This document shows positions 1-8,869 of a stretch of DNA of 64,000 nt, piece after piece (within the stretch, counting starts at the first letter, position 1; each line of letters begins with the position of its first letter). The position numbers were made by a program, and so were the translations under genes. Under the pieces are notes generated by a model. The model searched no databases. It had not been told where the DNA came from and saw only the letters and a list, made by a program, of their open reading frames with translations. Origin of the DNA: JAWKOK01 sp963848115 (GTDB lineage: Bacteria > Chloroflexota > Anaerolineae > Caldilineales > Caldilineaceae); NCBI GenBank assembly GCA_963848115.1, contig CAWKCP010000016.1, forward strand, positions 1 through 64,000, read 5' to 3'.

Positions 1-823
1 AGAAGACCAGCGGATTGCCCAGATAGCCCTCGTCGTAGATGACCGCGCCGTTGACCGTGGGCAGCCCCAGCTTGTTGCCGTAGTCGCCCACGCCTGCGAC
101 GACACCCTCGGCAATGCGCCGCGGATGGAGCACGCCGTCCGGCACCTGATCGACCGGGTAGTCCTGGGGGCCGAAGCAGAGCACGTCGGTGGTGGCGATG
201 GGCCGTGCCGAGACGCCGATGATGTCGCGCACCACGCCGCCGATGCCGGTATTGGCCCCGCCGAAGGGCTCCAGCGCCGACGGATGGTTGTGGGTCTCGA
301 CCTTGAAGGCCAGGTCCAGCGTATCGTCAAAGGCGATGATGCCGGCGTCGTCGACAAAGGCCGAGTGCAGCCAGTCGGGATAGACCATTTCGGTGGCGGC
401 GCGGATGTACTGGTTGAGCAGGCCGTCGACTGTCTCCTGGTGAATGACCTCGCCGCCGGCATTCTGAATCGTGAAATCGATCTCGGCACGGAATGTCTTA
501 TGCACGCAGTGCTCTGACCAGGTCTGTGCCAAGGTCTCCAGTTCGATGTCGGTGGGCGAACGGCCCAGGTCGGCATAGAATTGCTGGATGACTCGCATCT
601 CATCCAGATCGAGGGAGAGCAGGCGCTCTCGGCTGAGCGTCAGCAGCGCGTCGGCATCGAGTCCGTCGAGTGCCACGCTCTCCACCATGTCATTGGCGGT
701 GATCTCGGCGTCGAAATGAGGCGTCATGGGGCCAAGGCTGAAGTGTTGGATAGTCTCGTTGCAGAGCAACTGGCCGGCCAGCATTCGCACCTGCGCTTCG
801 GTCAGGTCGCCCTCAAGTTCGTA
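1..823 (-). CDS. purL: Phosphoribosylformylglycinamidine synthase, PurL part (partial, 3' end off window)
   Basis: FGAM synthase uses ATP and glutamine-derived ammonia to convert FGAR to FGAM in de novo purine synthesis. The reverse-strand translation contains the SEHCVHKTF block, the KVETHNHPSALEPFGGANTG block and PIATTDVLCFGPQDYP, all diagnostic for the PurL catalytic half. Only the N-terminal part (about 270 codons) lies in the window. Homology begins at YELEGDLTEAQ (about 823), one frame away from the upstream PurS-like segment that ends in a stop at 813. If PurL is translated separately, the first starts in frame are GTG at 791 or ATG at 785, neither with a good Shine-Dalgarno site, so a single-base indel splitting a PurS–PurL fusion is more likely. 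Confidence 0.88.
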
Positions 824-1187
824 GCGTGACGGCGGTCGTGACCTCGCAGGCTGGCAGGCCGATCTCCTCCATGCCGCGCATCAGCTCGCGTGCGGTGATG
901 TCGGTGACGCCGGGGCGTGGCGCTACTTCAACAATGTGTATGCCATCGGGCGAAGTCGGCGGTTCGTCAACGGACAGATCTGTCCAACTGGACGATTCCG
1001 TGACCGGATCCACTAATAGAAAGGTGCAGAGTCTCTCAATCGACTCTGCACCGGGATCTTTTGCTAGAAAATAGACGGAAGTGATGTGGCAGTCCGCCAC
1101 TCCGTGGTGGCCAAGGGCTGCGGCGTTGCGAAGAAAACCCTGGGCTGCGGCCAGGTGCTGGCCTCGAACCTCAATGCGGATAGTCAT
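813..1187 (-). CDS. PurS-like N-terminal segment of FGAM synthase
   Basis: A 124-residue segment directly upstream of PurL. It begins MTIRIEVRG, carries the PurS-like pattern of a DCHITSVYFL strand and ends with the VEVAPRPGVTDITARELMRG helix, as in the small PurS domain that bridges PurL and PurQ. It ends at a TGA at 813–815, exactly where PurL homology resumes in the +1 frame. In relatives with a fused PurS–PurL these two pieces would be one polypeptide, so I read this as the front of the same gene interrupted by an indel between about 813 and 850. A genuine separate purS overlapping purL is the alternative. Confidence 0.7.
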   Translation of the reverse strand: MTIRIEVRGQHLAAAQGFLRNAAALGHHGVADCHITSVYFLAKDPGAESIERLCTFLLVDPVTESSSWTDLSVDEPPTSPDGIHIVEVAPRPGVTDITARELMRGMEEIGLPACEVTTAVTLRT

Positions 1188-1415
1188 GGCGCTCCTACAG
1201 ATTCTGACAAACGGCTAGCAGCTCAGAAAAATTCGCGCCGTTAGCGTAACATGAAGGGGGTAATGGATCAAAACGGTGTTGGGTTCAATTGATGGGGAAA
1301 AAATGCTACAATAGTGGCGTTGGACAAACTTGTCGGATAACCATGATGTAACGCATCTTTGATGGCACGAGGTACTTGGTAGAATCCCGGGTCCGTATGC
1401 AAACAATGGTGCCAT

Positions 1416-3402
1416 ATGGAAGATAAATCTCAGCACACGCTACCGCTTGAACGCATACTCGCTTTGGCGACCGACGCAATTATCACAGTCGATGCAGCGC
1501 AGCGGATCGTACTGTTTAACCAGGGCGCTGCTCAGATTTTTGGCTACCCTGTACATGAGGCGATTGGTCAGCCGCTCGATATCCTCATTCCGCATAGCGT
1601 TGTCGAGATGCATCGGCGTCATATGCGTGACTTTTGCGCCACGGCAGAAGAGGCACGGCCGCGTGCGATGGGCCAGCACTGCGAGGTCTTTGGTCGCCGA
1701 AAGGATGGCAGCGAGTTTCCCGCAGAAGCAACGATCATCAAGCTGGTTGACCGCAGGCAAACGACGTATACGATCATGTTGCCGCGATGTCAGCGACCGG
1801 AAAGGCATCGAAGATGAGCTTCGTCAGGCCGAGAAGCGTAATCGTCTCCTGATCGATAGTGTCCAAGACTACGCAATCTATATGCTTGATCTCACCGGAC
1901 ATGTCATGAGCTGGAACGCCGGCGCGGAACGTATCATCGGCTACAAGGCTACTGAGATCATTGGGCGTCATTTTTCATGTTTATTTGCGCCGGCGGACAT
2001 TGCACACGGCAAGCCGGAGACCGAACTGTGCACCGCGGCAGCCGTCGGGCGTTGCGTCGAAGATGGATGGCAGTTGCGCAAGGATGCAACGCCCTTCTGG
2101 GCGAGTGTAGTGGTCACTGCCGTGCGCGATGACGAGGGTCTGCTGTGTGGCTTTGTCAAAGTAACCCGTGATAGCACCGAGCAGCACCAGGCCGATGAGA
2201 CGCTCCGGTGGTATGCCGATCAATTGCACATACTATATGAGATTAGCCGAGCGATTCTTGTGGCCCGATCGCCCCCGGAGATTGCCGAGGCAACCCTGTA
2301 TCGACTCCGACGCTTGGTGCCGTGTCAATATACCCATGTTGCTAGTGTCGCGAGTCTTGATACATCTGCCGCCGTGTTGATCAGCGATTCAGATGAAACA
2401 TTCAAGATACCTCCGACCAACTGGACCGTTGCGGCGTCACTGACAGCGTCGGCAGTGCTGCCTCAGGAGCAAGCGGCAACTGTTATCGATCTGGAAACCG
2501 CGGATTTGTCTGCGCCGGCATTCGAACCATTTCGTAAGGTTGGTCTCCGGGTGCTTGTCGTCGCGCCACTTGTGGCGCATGATGCGCTGATCGGTGAACT
2601 GGTATTGGCCAGCACTGATCCAGAGGTTTTTTCTGCCAGCCAGCTTGATATCATACGGCAGGTCGCGGATCAGCTGGCGATTGCTCTGCAGCATGCCAGA
2701 CTCTTTGAAGAAGTCCAGCAGAGTCGTGAGCGATTGCAGGGCCTCTCGCATCGGCTGATTGAGGTGCAAGAAGCTGAACGCCGCACAATTGCCGGCGAAC
2801 TGCATGATGAAATTGGCCAGGCGCTCACGATTGTCAAGATGAACTTGCAGGCGGTTCAACGCCTTTCTGAAAACATCGAGACCGATGTCCATCTCAGCGA
2901 GAGTGTTGCAATTGTCGAACGCGCGCTGGAGCAAGTGCGCAACCTTTCGCTCGATCTTCGCCCATCTTTGCTTGACGACCTTGGATTGGTCGCTGCACTG
3001 CGCTGGTATGTTGCTCGTCAGGCACGCGTGGCCGGTTTTATGGTGCACTTCAAGGCTGAAGATCTAGGAAGGCGCCTGGTCCCGACGCTGGAGACGACAT
3101 GCTTTCGTGTTGCCCAGGAGGCTCTCACCAATGTCGTTCGGCATGCACGGGCGCGTGAAGTCTGGGTCCAACTGACGTGCGAGAACGAACTATGCCTGAC
3201 GATCCGTGATGACGGTATCGGCTTCGACGTTGTTGCGGCCCAAGCGCGTGCGTCACGCGGCGAAAGCTTCGGACTTCTCGGTATGCGAGAGCGGGTGGGC
3301 ATTGTCAACGGCTGTCTGACGATTTCGTCGTCACCCGGCCAGGGTACGTTCGTAAGTGCTTGCTTTCCGCAAGAGATGCTTCCGACGGATGGTGACAATT
3401 AG
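1416..3402 (+). pseudogene. PAS–PAS–GAF sensor histidine kinase, NarL type (frameshifted)
   Basis: A cytoplasmic two-component sensor without membrane segments. The first frame (from ATG 1416) gives a PAS domain (TDAIITVDAAQRIVLFNQGA) and runs off at 1817. The second frame resumes at RDVSDRKGIEDEL with a second PAS domain, a GAF domain (about 2250–2700), a HisKA_3 dimerisation helix with the phosphoacceptor His in GELHDEIGQ (codon 2803–2805), and a HATPase ending near GMRERVGIVNG. The frames join cleanly if one base is removed at about 1781–1784. The gene sits 17 bases ahead of a NarL-type regulator, its evident partner. The deep conservation of both frames argues for a sequence-level indel, but as given the gene is broken. 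Confidence 0.85.
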
Positions 3403-3419
3403 GAGCGAGGCGTGTCACA

Positions 3420-4070
3420 ATGAACCCGATTCGCATCTTGATCGCTGACGACCACACGCTGGTCCGCGCGGGCTTTCGCTCGCTCTTGGAGAAGCTTGAC
3501 GATTGCGAGGTCGTGGCAGAAGCAGGTGATGGCCGTCAGGTACTGCGCCTGGTCGAACAGCTACGGCCTGATGTCGTGCTGATGGACGTGAAGATGCCCA
3601 GTCTAAACGGCCTGGAGGCGACAGCGCTTATTACCCGCGACTATCCCAGCGTTCGTGTGGTGATCCTCTCGATGTATACCACTGAGGAATATGTCATCCA
3701 GGCGCTGCGTGCCGGCGCTTCCGGTTACCTGTTGAAGGATGCAGCAACCACCGAACTGCAGTTGGCCGTACAGGCTGCTGTGCAGGACGAGATGTATCTC
3801 AGCCCATCGATCTCGAAGCGTGTGTTGCAAGACTATATCCAACTCGTCGGGAGCGGAGGCGGCATGCTCGATGCACTCACTGCACGCCAGCGGGAAGTGC
3901 TTCAGTTGATCGCTGAAGGTCGCACGACGAAAGAGATTGCACAGATTCTGCATATCAGCGTCAAGACCGCGGAAAGTCACCGTGCTCAACTGATGGAGCG
4001 CCTCGATATTCACGATGTCACCGGCCTGGTGCGCTTTGCCATCCGGATCGGACTGGTGACACTGGAGTAG
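3420..4070 (+). CDS. NarL/FixJ-family response regulator
   Basis: A 216-residue transcription regulator. The receiver domain (about 1–120) has the acidic pair D10 D11, phosphoacceptor D56 in VLMDVKMP and the conserved Lys in YLLKDA. The C-terminal LuxR-type HTH (about 150–212) shows LTARQREVLQLIAEG and TTKEIAQILHISVKTAESH. It follows the PAS/GAF histidine kinase by 17 bases and is surely co-transcribed and phosphorylated by it. The signal and targets cannot be told from the sequence. A strong terminator lies about 110 bases downstream. Confidence 0.95.
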   Translation: MNPIRILIADDHTLVRAGFRSLLEKLDDCEVVAEAGDGRQVLRLVEQLRPDVVLMDVKMPSLNGLEATALITRDYPSVRVVILSMYTTEEYVIQALRAGASGYLLKDAATTELQLAVQAAVQDEMYLSPSISKRVLQDYIQLVGSGGGMLDALTARQREVLQLIAEGRTTKEIAQILHISVKTAESHRAQLMERLDIHDVTGLVRFAIRIGLVTLE

Positions 4071-4181
4071 GGCCGCTGCAAGCAATTGATTCCCCCGGTC
4101 GATGACGCTTCCACAGCGGCTTCTAGGCCGTCAATGAGGGATCATTTTCTTGGAACGGCCTAGGCTGAGTTTGCTGTTGAG

Positions 4182-4215
4182 CAACCATGCGGGAGGCCCC
4201 GCGTGGTTGTTTTTT
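4182..4215 (+). terminator. Rho-independent terminator of the sensor/regulator pair
   Basis: The arm CAACCATGCGGG (4182–4193) pairs with CCCGCGTGGTTG (4198–4209) over 12 bp with one G·U, a 4-base loop and a following run of six T. It closes the operon ending at 4070. Confidence 0.85.
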
Positions 4216-4492
4216 ACCGCAATCACTGCTCTTCGCCTACCAGGTCTTTCCCCGGTCAATTTCAGGTTTCTCCCGAACCAATTTCAGATTTTTCCTCATA
4301 GACGGCCCATTTCGAATCATATATGTTGATAGGGGAACGAGATTACCAGTAGCTCCGTGCTGCTGCGATTCTTCATGAGAAATTGCCAATGACATGAGAG
4401 CCAAAATCTGTTCGTGTAGGCCCCATTGGTCTGGATGCATGGGACCGGCCGCTCTATCTTGCCGTGATCGGCTACGGGCTGATTGAGAAGGA
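4216..4492. other. Intergenic, no gene seen
   Basis: No reading frame with recognisable protein character. A short direct repeat (GGTCAATTTCAGGTTT / CCAATTTCAGATTT, about 4255–4293) and an AT-rich stretch around 4315–4330 are the only structure; the latter may hold the psiE-like gene's promoter but no clean -35/-10 pair is visible. Confidence 0.5.
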
Positions 4493-4978
4493 ATGAACCA
4501 AACCATCATGGAAACGGACAAGCCTTCGACGCATGAACACGAACCGGGACACGATCTGTTTGTGGAGCATGAAGATGTAACGATTCGTGTATTACATTGG
4601 ATCATAAGGGTCGCGATAAAAGTCCTCTCGGTGCTCATGGTTCTCGTTATTGTCTGGGGCATCGGTGATGTCATTTATGTCTTGTACCAGCGTCTCACCC
4701 AACCGCCATACTTTCTGCTGCAAATCAACGACATCCTGGCAACATTTGGCGCTTTCCTTGCGGTGCTTATAGCCATAGAAATATTCATTAACATAACCAT
4801 GTATATTCGCACCAATGTGATACCGGTGCGTTTGGTTATTGCCACTGCGCTTATGGCTATTGCTCGAAAAGTTATTATTTTTGATTTCGATGAAGTGACG
4901 CCGCCATATATTTTTGGTACCGCTGCAGTTGTTTTTGCATTGGGAACTACATACTGGTTAATCACAAAGCGAACGTAA
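4493..4978 (+). CDS. PsiE-family membrane protein
   Basis: A 161-residue integral membrane protein of the phosphate-starvation-inducible PsiE family, whose molecular role is unknown. Four hydrophobic segments follow a charged N-terminus: about 38–60, 78–98, 108–124 and 138–156. The pattern LLQINDILATFGAFLAVLIA followed by the IAIEIF and ARKVIIFDFD motifs is typical of the family. The ATG at 4493 is preceded by AGAAGGA. It is a single-gene unit with no clear partner; no Pho box was recognised upstream. Confidence 0.8.
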   Translation: MNQTIMETDKPSTHEHEPGHDLFVEHEDVTIRVLHWIIRVAIKVLSVLMVLVIVWGIGDVIYVLYQRLTQPPYFLLQINDILATFGAFLAVLIAIEIFINITMYIRTNVIPVRLVIATALMAIARKVIIFDFDEVTPPYIFGTAAVVFALGTTYWLITKRT

Positions 4979-5309
4979 CAAGTCATGTAACCGAACGCGG
5001 CAGAACGTCCGGTTCTTGATTGTCGGAGAGAGATCGTTCTTTCGTCACTTCGCCCCGTCGTTTTTGAGGCGAATCTTCGCTAGTTCAGGTTGGTGCTACT
5101 ATCCATACAGTTCTTGCCAGAGATGAAGGCGGCTTGCAACTGTATATTTGTGGTTCAACAGGATCTCGGTAGTTAGGGCAGGTTTCCGTACTGCCTGGCT
5201 TCGGCGGGTAGGGACACCCGACCTACGATTTCGTATCAACCCCCTGAGAGCCCAAAGATCCAGATTTGTCTACGCCGTCGTGTGCGAAGCTATTACAGGA
5301 GGAGCGGAT
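4979..5309. other. Intergenic, no gene seen
   Basis: 331 bases without a credible gene. The frame that runs into the universal stress protein from 5148 lacks protein character before 5310. A short imperfect repeat, GGGTAGGGACACCCGACCTACG (about 5209–5230, partly self-complementary), is the only feature noted. Confidence 0.5.
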
Positions 5310-6260
5310 ATGCGTAGATTTCGAAATATCCTTGTCATCGTCGACGGCCTCAACGACAATTGCGTCGTTCTCGAGCAAGCCAGCATGTTGAGTCTGCAGA
5401 ATGAGGCTCAACTAACAGTGGCCACTGCGGTCAAAGAGATACCTCACTCCGTGCGTCTACTTGCGGCCTCAAAGCTATCTGCCCAGTTTCAGGAACAAAT
5501 CGTTGAGAAACATCGGCGTCAGTTGGTCGACATGGCTGCGTCGTTGCGTGACAGCGGCGTTCAGGTCGAGGCGCAGGTGTTGTATGGCACACCTTTCCTG
5601 GAAATCATTCGCCAAGTCTTATCTGCTCGACACGATCTGGTGATCATCGGTGCAGAAGGCGATGACGGACTACGCCAGGCGCTATTTGGCAGCACCACGA
5701 TGCATCTGATGCGCAAATGCCCATGCCCGGTTTGGGTACTCAAGCCGACGCAGACCGGACAGCTTGGGCGCATTCTAGCTGCCGTGGATCCCAACCCAGC
5801 GCACCCGGATCACTGTGCGCTCAACACCATAATCATGCAGCTGTCCACGTCGTTGGCGCAACAATATTCAGCGGAACTCCACATTGTTCATGTCTGGAAC
5901 TATGAATACGAGTCGATTCTACGTTGGCAAGACATCAATATGTCTCAGACCGAGATAAATCGGTTCCTGCACGAAGTCCGTGAAGAACATGGATGCCAAC
6001 TCGAAGCGCTTCTTCAGCAGTATGATCTGAGCGATCTGGCTCACAAGGTGCATCTGATGAAGGGTGAGGCCGGCAAGCTAATCCCTAAGCTGGCACGCAG
6101 CCAGAAAATCGACCTGCTGGTCATGGGGACGGTCTGTCGAACGGGTGTCGCGGGATTGATCATGGGCAATACCGCCGAGGATGTTTTGCGCCACGTCGAT
6201 TGTTCGGTGCTGACGGTAAAACCCGACGGATTTAAGACATCTGTGACGCTTACTCCTTGA
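5310..6260 (+). CDS. Tandem universal stress protein (UspE-like)
   Basis: A 316-residue cytoplasmic protein built of two Usp domains (about 1–150 and 155–312). Each ends with the nucleotide-binding signature: VIIGAEGDDGLRQALFGSTT in the first and LVMGTVCRTGVAGLIMGNTA in the second, each followed by a V-x-V-K-P strand. The start is fixed at ATG 5310 by an excellent AGGAGGAG Shine-Dalgarno (5298–5305); a longer upstream frame lacks one. Both domains keep the G-2x-G-9x-G(S/N/T) pattern, so ATP binding is likely. A bidirectional terminator follows at 6310. Confidence 0.93.
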   Translation: MRRFRNILVIVDGLNDNCVVLEQASMLSLQNEAQLTVATAVKEIPHSVRLLAASKLSAQFQEQIVEKHRRQLVDMAASLRDSGVQVEAQVLYGTPFLEIIRQVLSARHDLVIIGAEGDDGLRQALFGSTTMHLMRKCPCPVWVLKPTQTGQLGRILAAVDPNPAHPDHCALNTIIMQLSTSLAQQYSAELHIVHVWNYEYESILRWQDINMSQTEINRFLHEVREEHGCQLEALLQQYDLSDLAHKVHLMKGEAGKLIPKLARSQKIDLLVMGTVCRTGVAGLIMGNTAEDVLRHVDCSVLTVKPDGFKTSVTLTP

Positions 6261-6309
6261 TATTGGCAAGAACGTGGTAGCTTCTCAATTAAGCGGGGCT
6301 GGCGCCCCA

Positions 6310-6339
6310 AAGTCCGGCTTTTAACTAACAGCCGGACTT
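6310..6339. terminator. Bidirectional terminator between usp and DUF4126 genes
   Basis: A perfect 10-bp stem, AAGTCCGGCT (6310–6319) with AGCCGGACTT (6330–6339), lies between convergent genes ending at 6260 (+) and 6366 (-). Short T runs flank it on both strands. Confidence 0.6.
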
Positions 6340-6365
6340 CTGTCCCCCGAAATACTGACTCGACT

Positions 6366-6995
6366 TCATTTCTCGTTGGGAATCGCTGATGAGCTATTCA
6401 TTAGTCCATCCAGGTCGCTCTGGCCGCGAGGCCGACGTAGCTTGCGACCGAGCCAGACGATTGCGATCAACACGGCCGTGGCCGCGACCAAGGGCAGAAG
6501 CAGCGTGAAGACTGAGAGTGAGAACGAGCCGGCGACCTCTGCCGTGGTGATCACCGGGTTGCCGATGCCGCCGGTAGTGACGCTGGACGTGCCGCGTAGG
6601 AGCGTCGTGCTGGTCTGCACGGCCCCGGCCACGCCGCCACCGGCGATCACGGCCAGCGTCCAGCGCAGCAACGGCGAAATGTCGCCGACCACGGATGCGG
6701 TGACAATGGCGCCGGCCACGATAGCAGCGGGTGTTGCCACTGTATCAAGCAGGTTGTCCAGCCAGGGCACGTAGTAGGCCACGATCTCCAGGATGGTGGC
6801 CGTGGCGAAGATGAGCAGCGCCGGGTAGGTGCCGATCCACTCGAAGCCGGATGTCAGATCCAGGTAGCCGGTGAGCGCGGCGATGCTCATGAGCGTAAAC
6901 GGCACGAACAGCCGAAATCCCACCGCCGCGCTCAGCCCGATGCCCAGGGCAATGCCCATGATCGTTTCCAGTCCCATTGTCATGTTTAGGTCCAA
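6366..6995 (-). CDS. DUF4126 family membrane protein
   Basis: A 209-residue integral membrane protein of the uncharacterised DUF4126 family. It opens with IALGIGLSAAVGFRLFVPF and contains the family's GTYPALLIFATATILEI and LDNLLDTVATPAAIVAGAIV blocks, five or six hydrophobic segments, and the loop TSTTLLRGTSSVTTGGIGNPVI that often precedes the last helices. The C-terminal tail is basic and cytoplasmic. The function is unknown. A palindromic repeat (7021–7160) lies just upstream of its start. Confidence 0.8.
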   Translation of the reverse strand: MDLNMTMGLETIMGIALGIGLSAAVGFRLFVPFTLMSIAALTGYLDLTSGFEWIGTYPALLIFATATILEIVAYYVPWLDNLLDTVATPAAIVAGAIVTASVVGDISPLLRWTLAVIAGGGVAGAVQTSTTLLRGTSSVTTGGIGNPVITTAEVAGSFSLSVFTLLLPLVAATAVLIAIVWLGRKLRRPRGQSDLDGLMNSSSAIPNEK

Positions 6996-7020
6996 TTTGT
7001 CCTCCGGGTAATGCTTAAGA

Positions 7021-7160
7021 GATCAGCCACAGATGAACACTGATGCTCGCGGATGGGACACAGATGGTTCAGTGGTTTTGATGTTGTCATCTCAACAGAA
7101 CACTAGCCCAAGAATATCTGTGACCCATCTGTGTCCATCCGTGTTCATCTGTGGCTAATC
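7021..7160. repeat. Long imperfect palindrome, CACAGATG-type repeat (copy A)
   Basis: The left arm 7021–7067 (GCCACAGATGAACAC, then GGATGGGACACAGATGG) is the inverted partner of the right arm 7125–7160 (CCATCTGTGTCCATCC, GTGTTCATCTGTGGC), separated by about 57 bases. Related elements occur at 24110–24226 and 37457–37592, and a single half at about 10231. The right arm supplies the last four codons and the TGA stop of the ATL gene (7145). Confidence 0.8.
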
Positions 7161-7544
7161 TCATCCTCGGTCCACGAAGGCTCCGGGTCGAAGCCATTTT
7201 CCAGCAGCCAGCCCAGATCCGGGCCTTCCCAGCGTACGCGTTTGAAATCGACCCGGCCGCTGGCATTGAAGGCGACGCCCTCGGACTCCAGCAGTTCGTG
7301 CTGGCGCAGCGTGCTCAGGTCATTGCCGCGTGGACTGATCTTGCCCTGAGCGTTGATGACCCGTTGCCAGGGTACATCGTCCTCGATGGACAACGCTGAC
7401 ATGGCATAGCCGACCATGCGTGCGGTGCAGTTGTCGACATAACCTGGCGATCTGGCCGTAGGTCGCCACCTTGCCCGGCGGGATCCGGCGCACGATCATG
7501 TAGACTCGTTCGTAGGTTGGCGTCCTCTCTTGACTCTGGCTCAT
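7145..7544 (-). pseudogene. Alkyltransferase-like (ATL / MGMT C-terminal fold) protein, frameshifted
   Basis: The first frame (ATG 7544) gives TYERVYMIVRRIPPGKVATYGQIARL, the start of the MGMT DNA-binding domain. The second frame carries YVDNCTARMVGYAMSALS and VPWQRVINAQGKIS. The two join if one base is restored at about 7440–7446. The position of the alkyl-acceptor Cys (PCHRV in MGMT) is Trp (PWQRV), the hallmark of ATL proteins that flag O6-alkylguanine for nucleotide excision repair without dealkylating it. The last residues ISHR and the stop are encoded by a palindromic repeat, so the C-terminus may be altered. It lies 57 bases downstream of a DUF123 gene. Confidence 0.8.
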
Positions 7545-7600
7545 GTCGCCATCTCCTCTGGTTCAACCACTCAACTATACGGAGTCTGTAGGCAAAAGTT

Positions 7601-8125
7601 TCAGCTTGGATAATTGCCGATCCGTTCAAACAATGTCTGCCACCAATCGTCGCCGGCATCAACGAGCAGCAGGTGTGTGCTGCCTCGGTCGTCGGACGCA
7701 CCAAGCCCTGACGCAACAACGACGGTAGCCGGGTCGGACAGCAGGCGCCGGGCTACTGTTGATTCGATGCGGTCTTGGCAAAAAATTATGTAAATTTGGG
7801 ACAGTTCGGCTTCAGGTTGTTCCAGCAGATAGTCGATATGCCAGCGCAAGGTCTTCCCACGGGTGGTGGAAGTGGGGGGACAGGACCAGCCGATGTCAGA
7901 GACGCAGGCGACCAGATCGGCGTAGATCGGGTGCGGTTGAGTCGTGTCGGCCCGCCTGGCATGGCGCAGCAGGCGATTGGCCAGGGTCGACGATCCCCGC
8001 TTTCCCATGGCTGAGCCGACGTAGACATAGTCGCCAGCTGGGAGGCTGACCGGAAAACCCTGGTTGAAGCGCCCAAACGAAACATCACAGGCGTCATGCA
8101 GCCGAATGCGCAGAATATAGGCGCC
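7601..8125 (-). CDS. DUF123 (GIY-YIG-like) family protein
   Basis: The translation shows GAYILRIRLHDACD, VSLPAGDYVYVGSAMGKRG, LANRLLRHARR and KTLRWHIDYLLEQPEAEL in order, the pattern of DUF123 proteins, a branch of the GIY-YIG nuclease-like fold with a His-Asp-Tyr block. The C-terminus (about 100–175) includes the usual Cys residue and a GSTHLLL segment. The N-terminal boundary is unresolved: the frame has no ATG upstream of the homology, and the region 8173–8256 is a repeat. The end given marks the first residue with family character. An internal ATG at 8008 would lose the core fold. It is probably co-transcribed with the ATL gene, fitting a nucleic-acid-related job. Confidence 0.7.
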   Translation of the reverse strand, partial: GAYILRIRLHDACDVSFGRFNQGFPVSLPAGDYVYVGSAMGKRGSSTLANRLLRHARRADTTQPHPIYADLVACVSDIGWSCPPTSTTRGKTLRWHIDYLLEQPEAELSQIYIIFCQDRIESTVARRLLSDPATVVVASGLGASDDRGSTHLLLVDAGDDWWQTLFERIGNYPS

Positions 8126-8172
8126 CGACGGCTGTATGTCGCATGCGATGGAAATGGGGCGATGGGGACTAG

Positions 8173-8256
8173 GGATAGGGATTGGGGATTGGGCGATTGG
8201 TTGTTCATAGCGGTCCGATTCCCCGATCCCAGATCACCAATCCCCAATCTCTATTC
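8173..8256. repeat. GGGATTGGGGATTGG-type palindromic repeat
   Basis: The left arm GGATTGGGGATTGGGCGATTGG (core 8180–8200) is inverted in the right arm ATCACCAATCCCCAATCTC (8234–8252). The right arm overlaps the TAG stop of the cyclophilin gene at 8251–8253, so the repeat starts at the stop codon. It is distinct in sequence from the CACAGATG family. Confidence 0.7.
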
Positions 8257-8742
8257 TACCTTCTCTTCCACGACAACCTTCATCATCTTGTCACCCTGTC
8301 GGACCTTGTCGACCACATCTTCACCCGAGGTGACTTCGCCGAAGACGGTGTGCTTGCCGTCCAGATGAGGCTGGGGCGCGTGGGTGATGAAGAACTGGCT
8401 GCCGTTGGTGTTGGGACCGGCATTGGCCATGGAGATCCACTTGCTGCCATGTGTCAGCGGGTTGCCGACCAGTTCGTCCTCAAAGCGGTAGCCGGGGCCG
8501 CCGCTGCCGCTGCCGGTCGGATCGCCGCCCTGGATCATGAAATTGGGAATCACGCGATGGAAGGTCACGCCGTCGTAGAAGCCCTGGTTGGCCAGAAAGA
8601 CGAAGTTGTTGACCGTCTTGGGGGCGTGCTCCGGATAGAGGTCCAGGACAATGGTGCCGCGGACGGTTTCAATCTTGGCGATGTAGGTCTTGTCGGTATC
8701 AATCGCCATGGCCGGCGGCTGGTTCCACTGCTGTGTGCTCAT
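8251..8742 (-). CDS. Peptidyl-prolyl cis-trans isomerase, cyclophilin type
   Basis: A 163-residue single-domain cyclophilin catalysing cis-trans isomerisation of X-Pro bonds. Signatures seen: VTFHRVIPNFMIQGGDP (catalytic Arg and substrate pocket), GYRFEDEL, SMANAGPNTNGSQFFIT and LDGKHTVFGEV. There is no signal peptide, so it should be cytoplasmic. The ATG at 8742 follows AAGGAGATTTC. It is monocistronic as far as can be seen. Confidence 0.95.
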   Translation of the reverse strand: MSTQQWNQPPAMAIDTDKTYIAKIETVRGTIVLDLYPEHAPKTVNNFVFLANQGFYDGVTFHRVIPNFMIQGGDPTGSGSGGPGYRFEDELVGNPLTHGSKWISMANAGPNTNGSQFFITHAPQPHLDGKHTVFGEVTSGEDVVDKVRQGDKMMKVVVEEKVE

Positions 8743-8869
8743 GAAATCTCCTTGATGCTTTTTGGTTGCCGCAATGGCGGCAATTTTTCTCAGATTTGTA
8801 GTGGACCATCGTTCATTTGACGACCATCCTGGGCCATTCTACCGTAGATCCGAAGACGAACCAAGGATT

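Noticed and set aside
813..820. Programmed frameshift (prfB-like) at the PurS/PurL junction
   Set aside because: The site ACT-TGA lacks the CTT-TGA slippery codon and an SD-like stimulator at the right spacing; many other frameshifts nearby make an indel error more likely.
1215..1436. 73-codon minus-strand frame between purS and the sensor kinase
   Set aside because: No start signal and random-looking composition; it overlaps the kinase start.
7601..8247. Frame from 8247 as the true N-terminus of the DUF123 gene
   Set aside because: Its first 40 residues are translation of a palindromic repeat, and it diverges in frame from the DUF123 homology.
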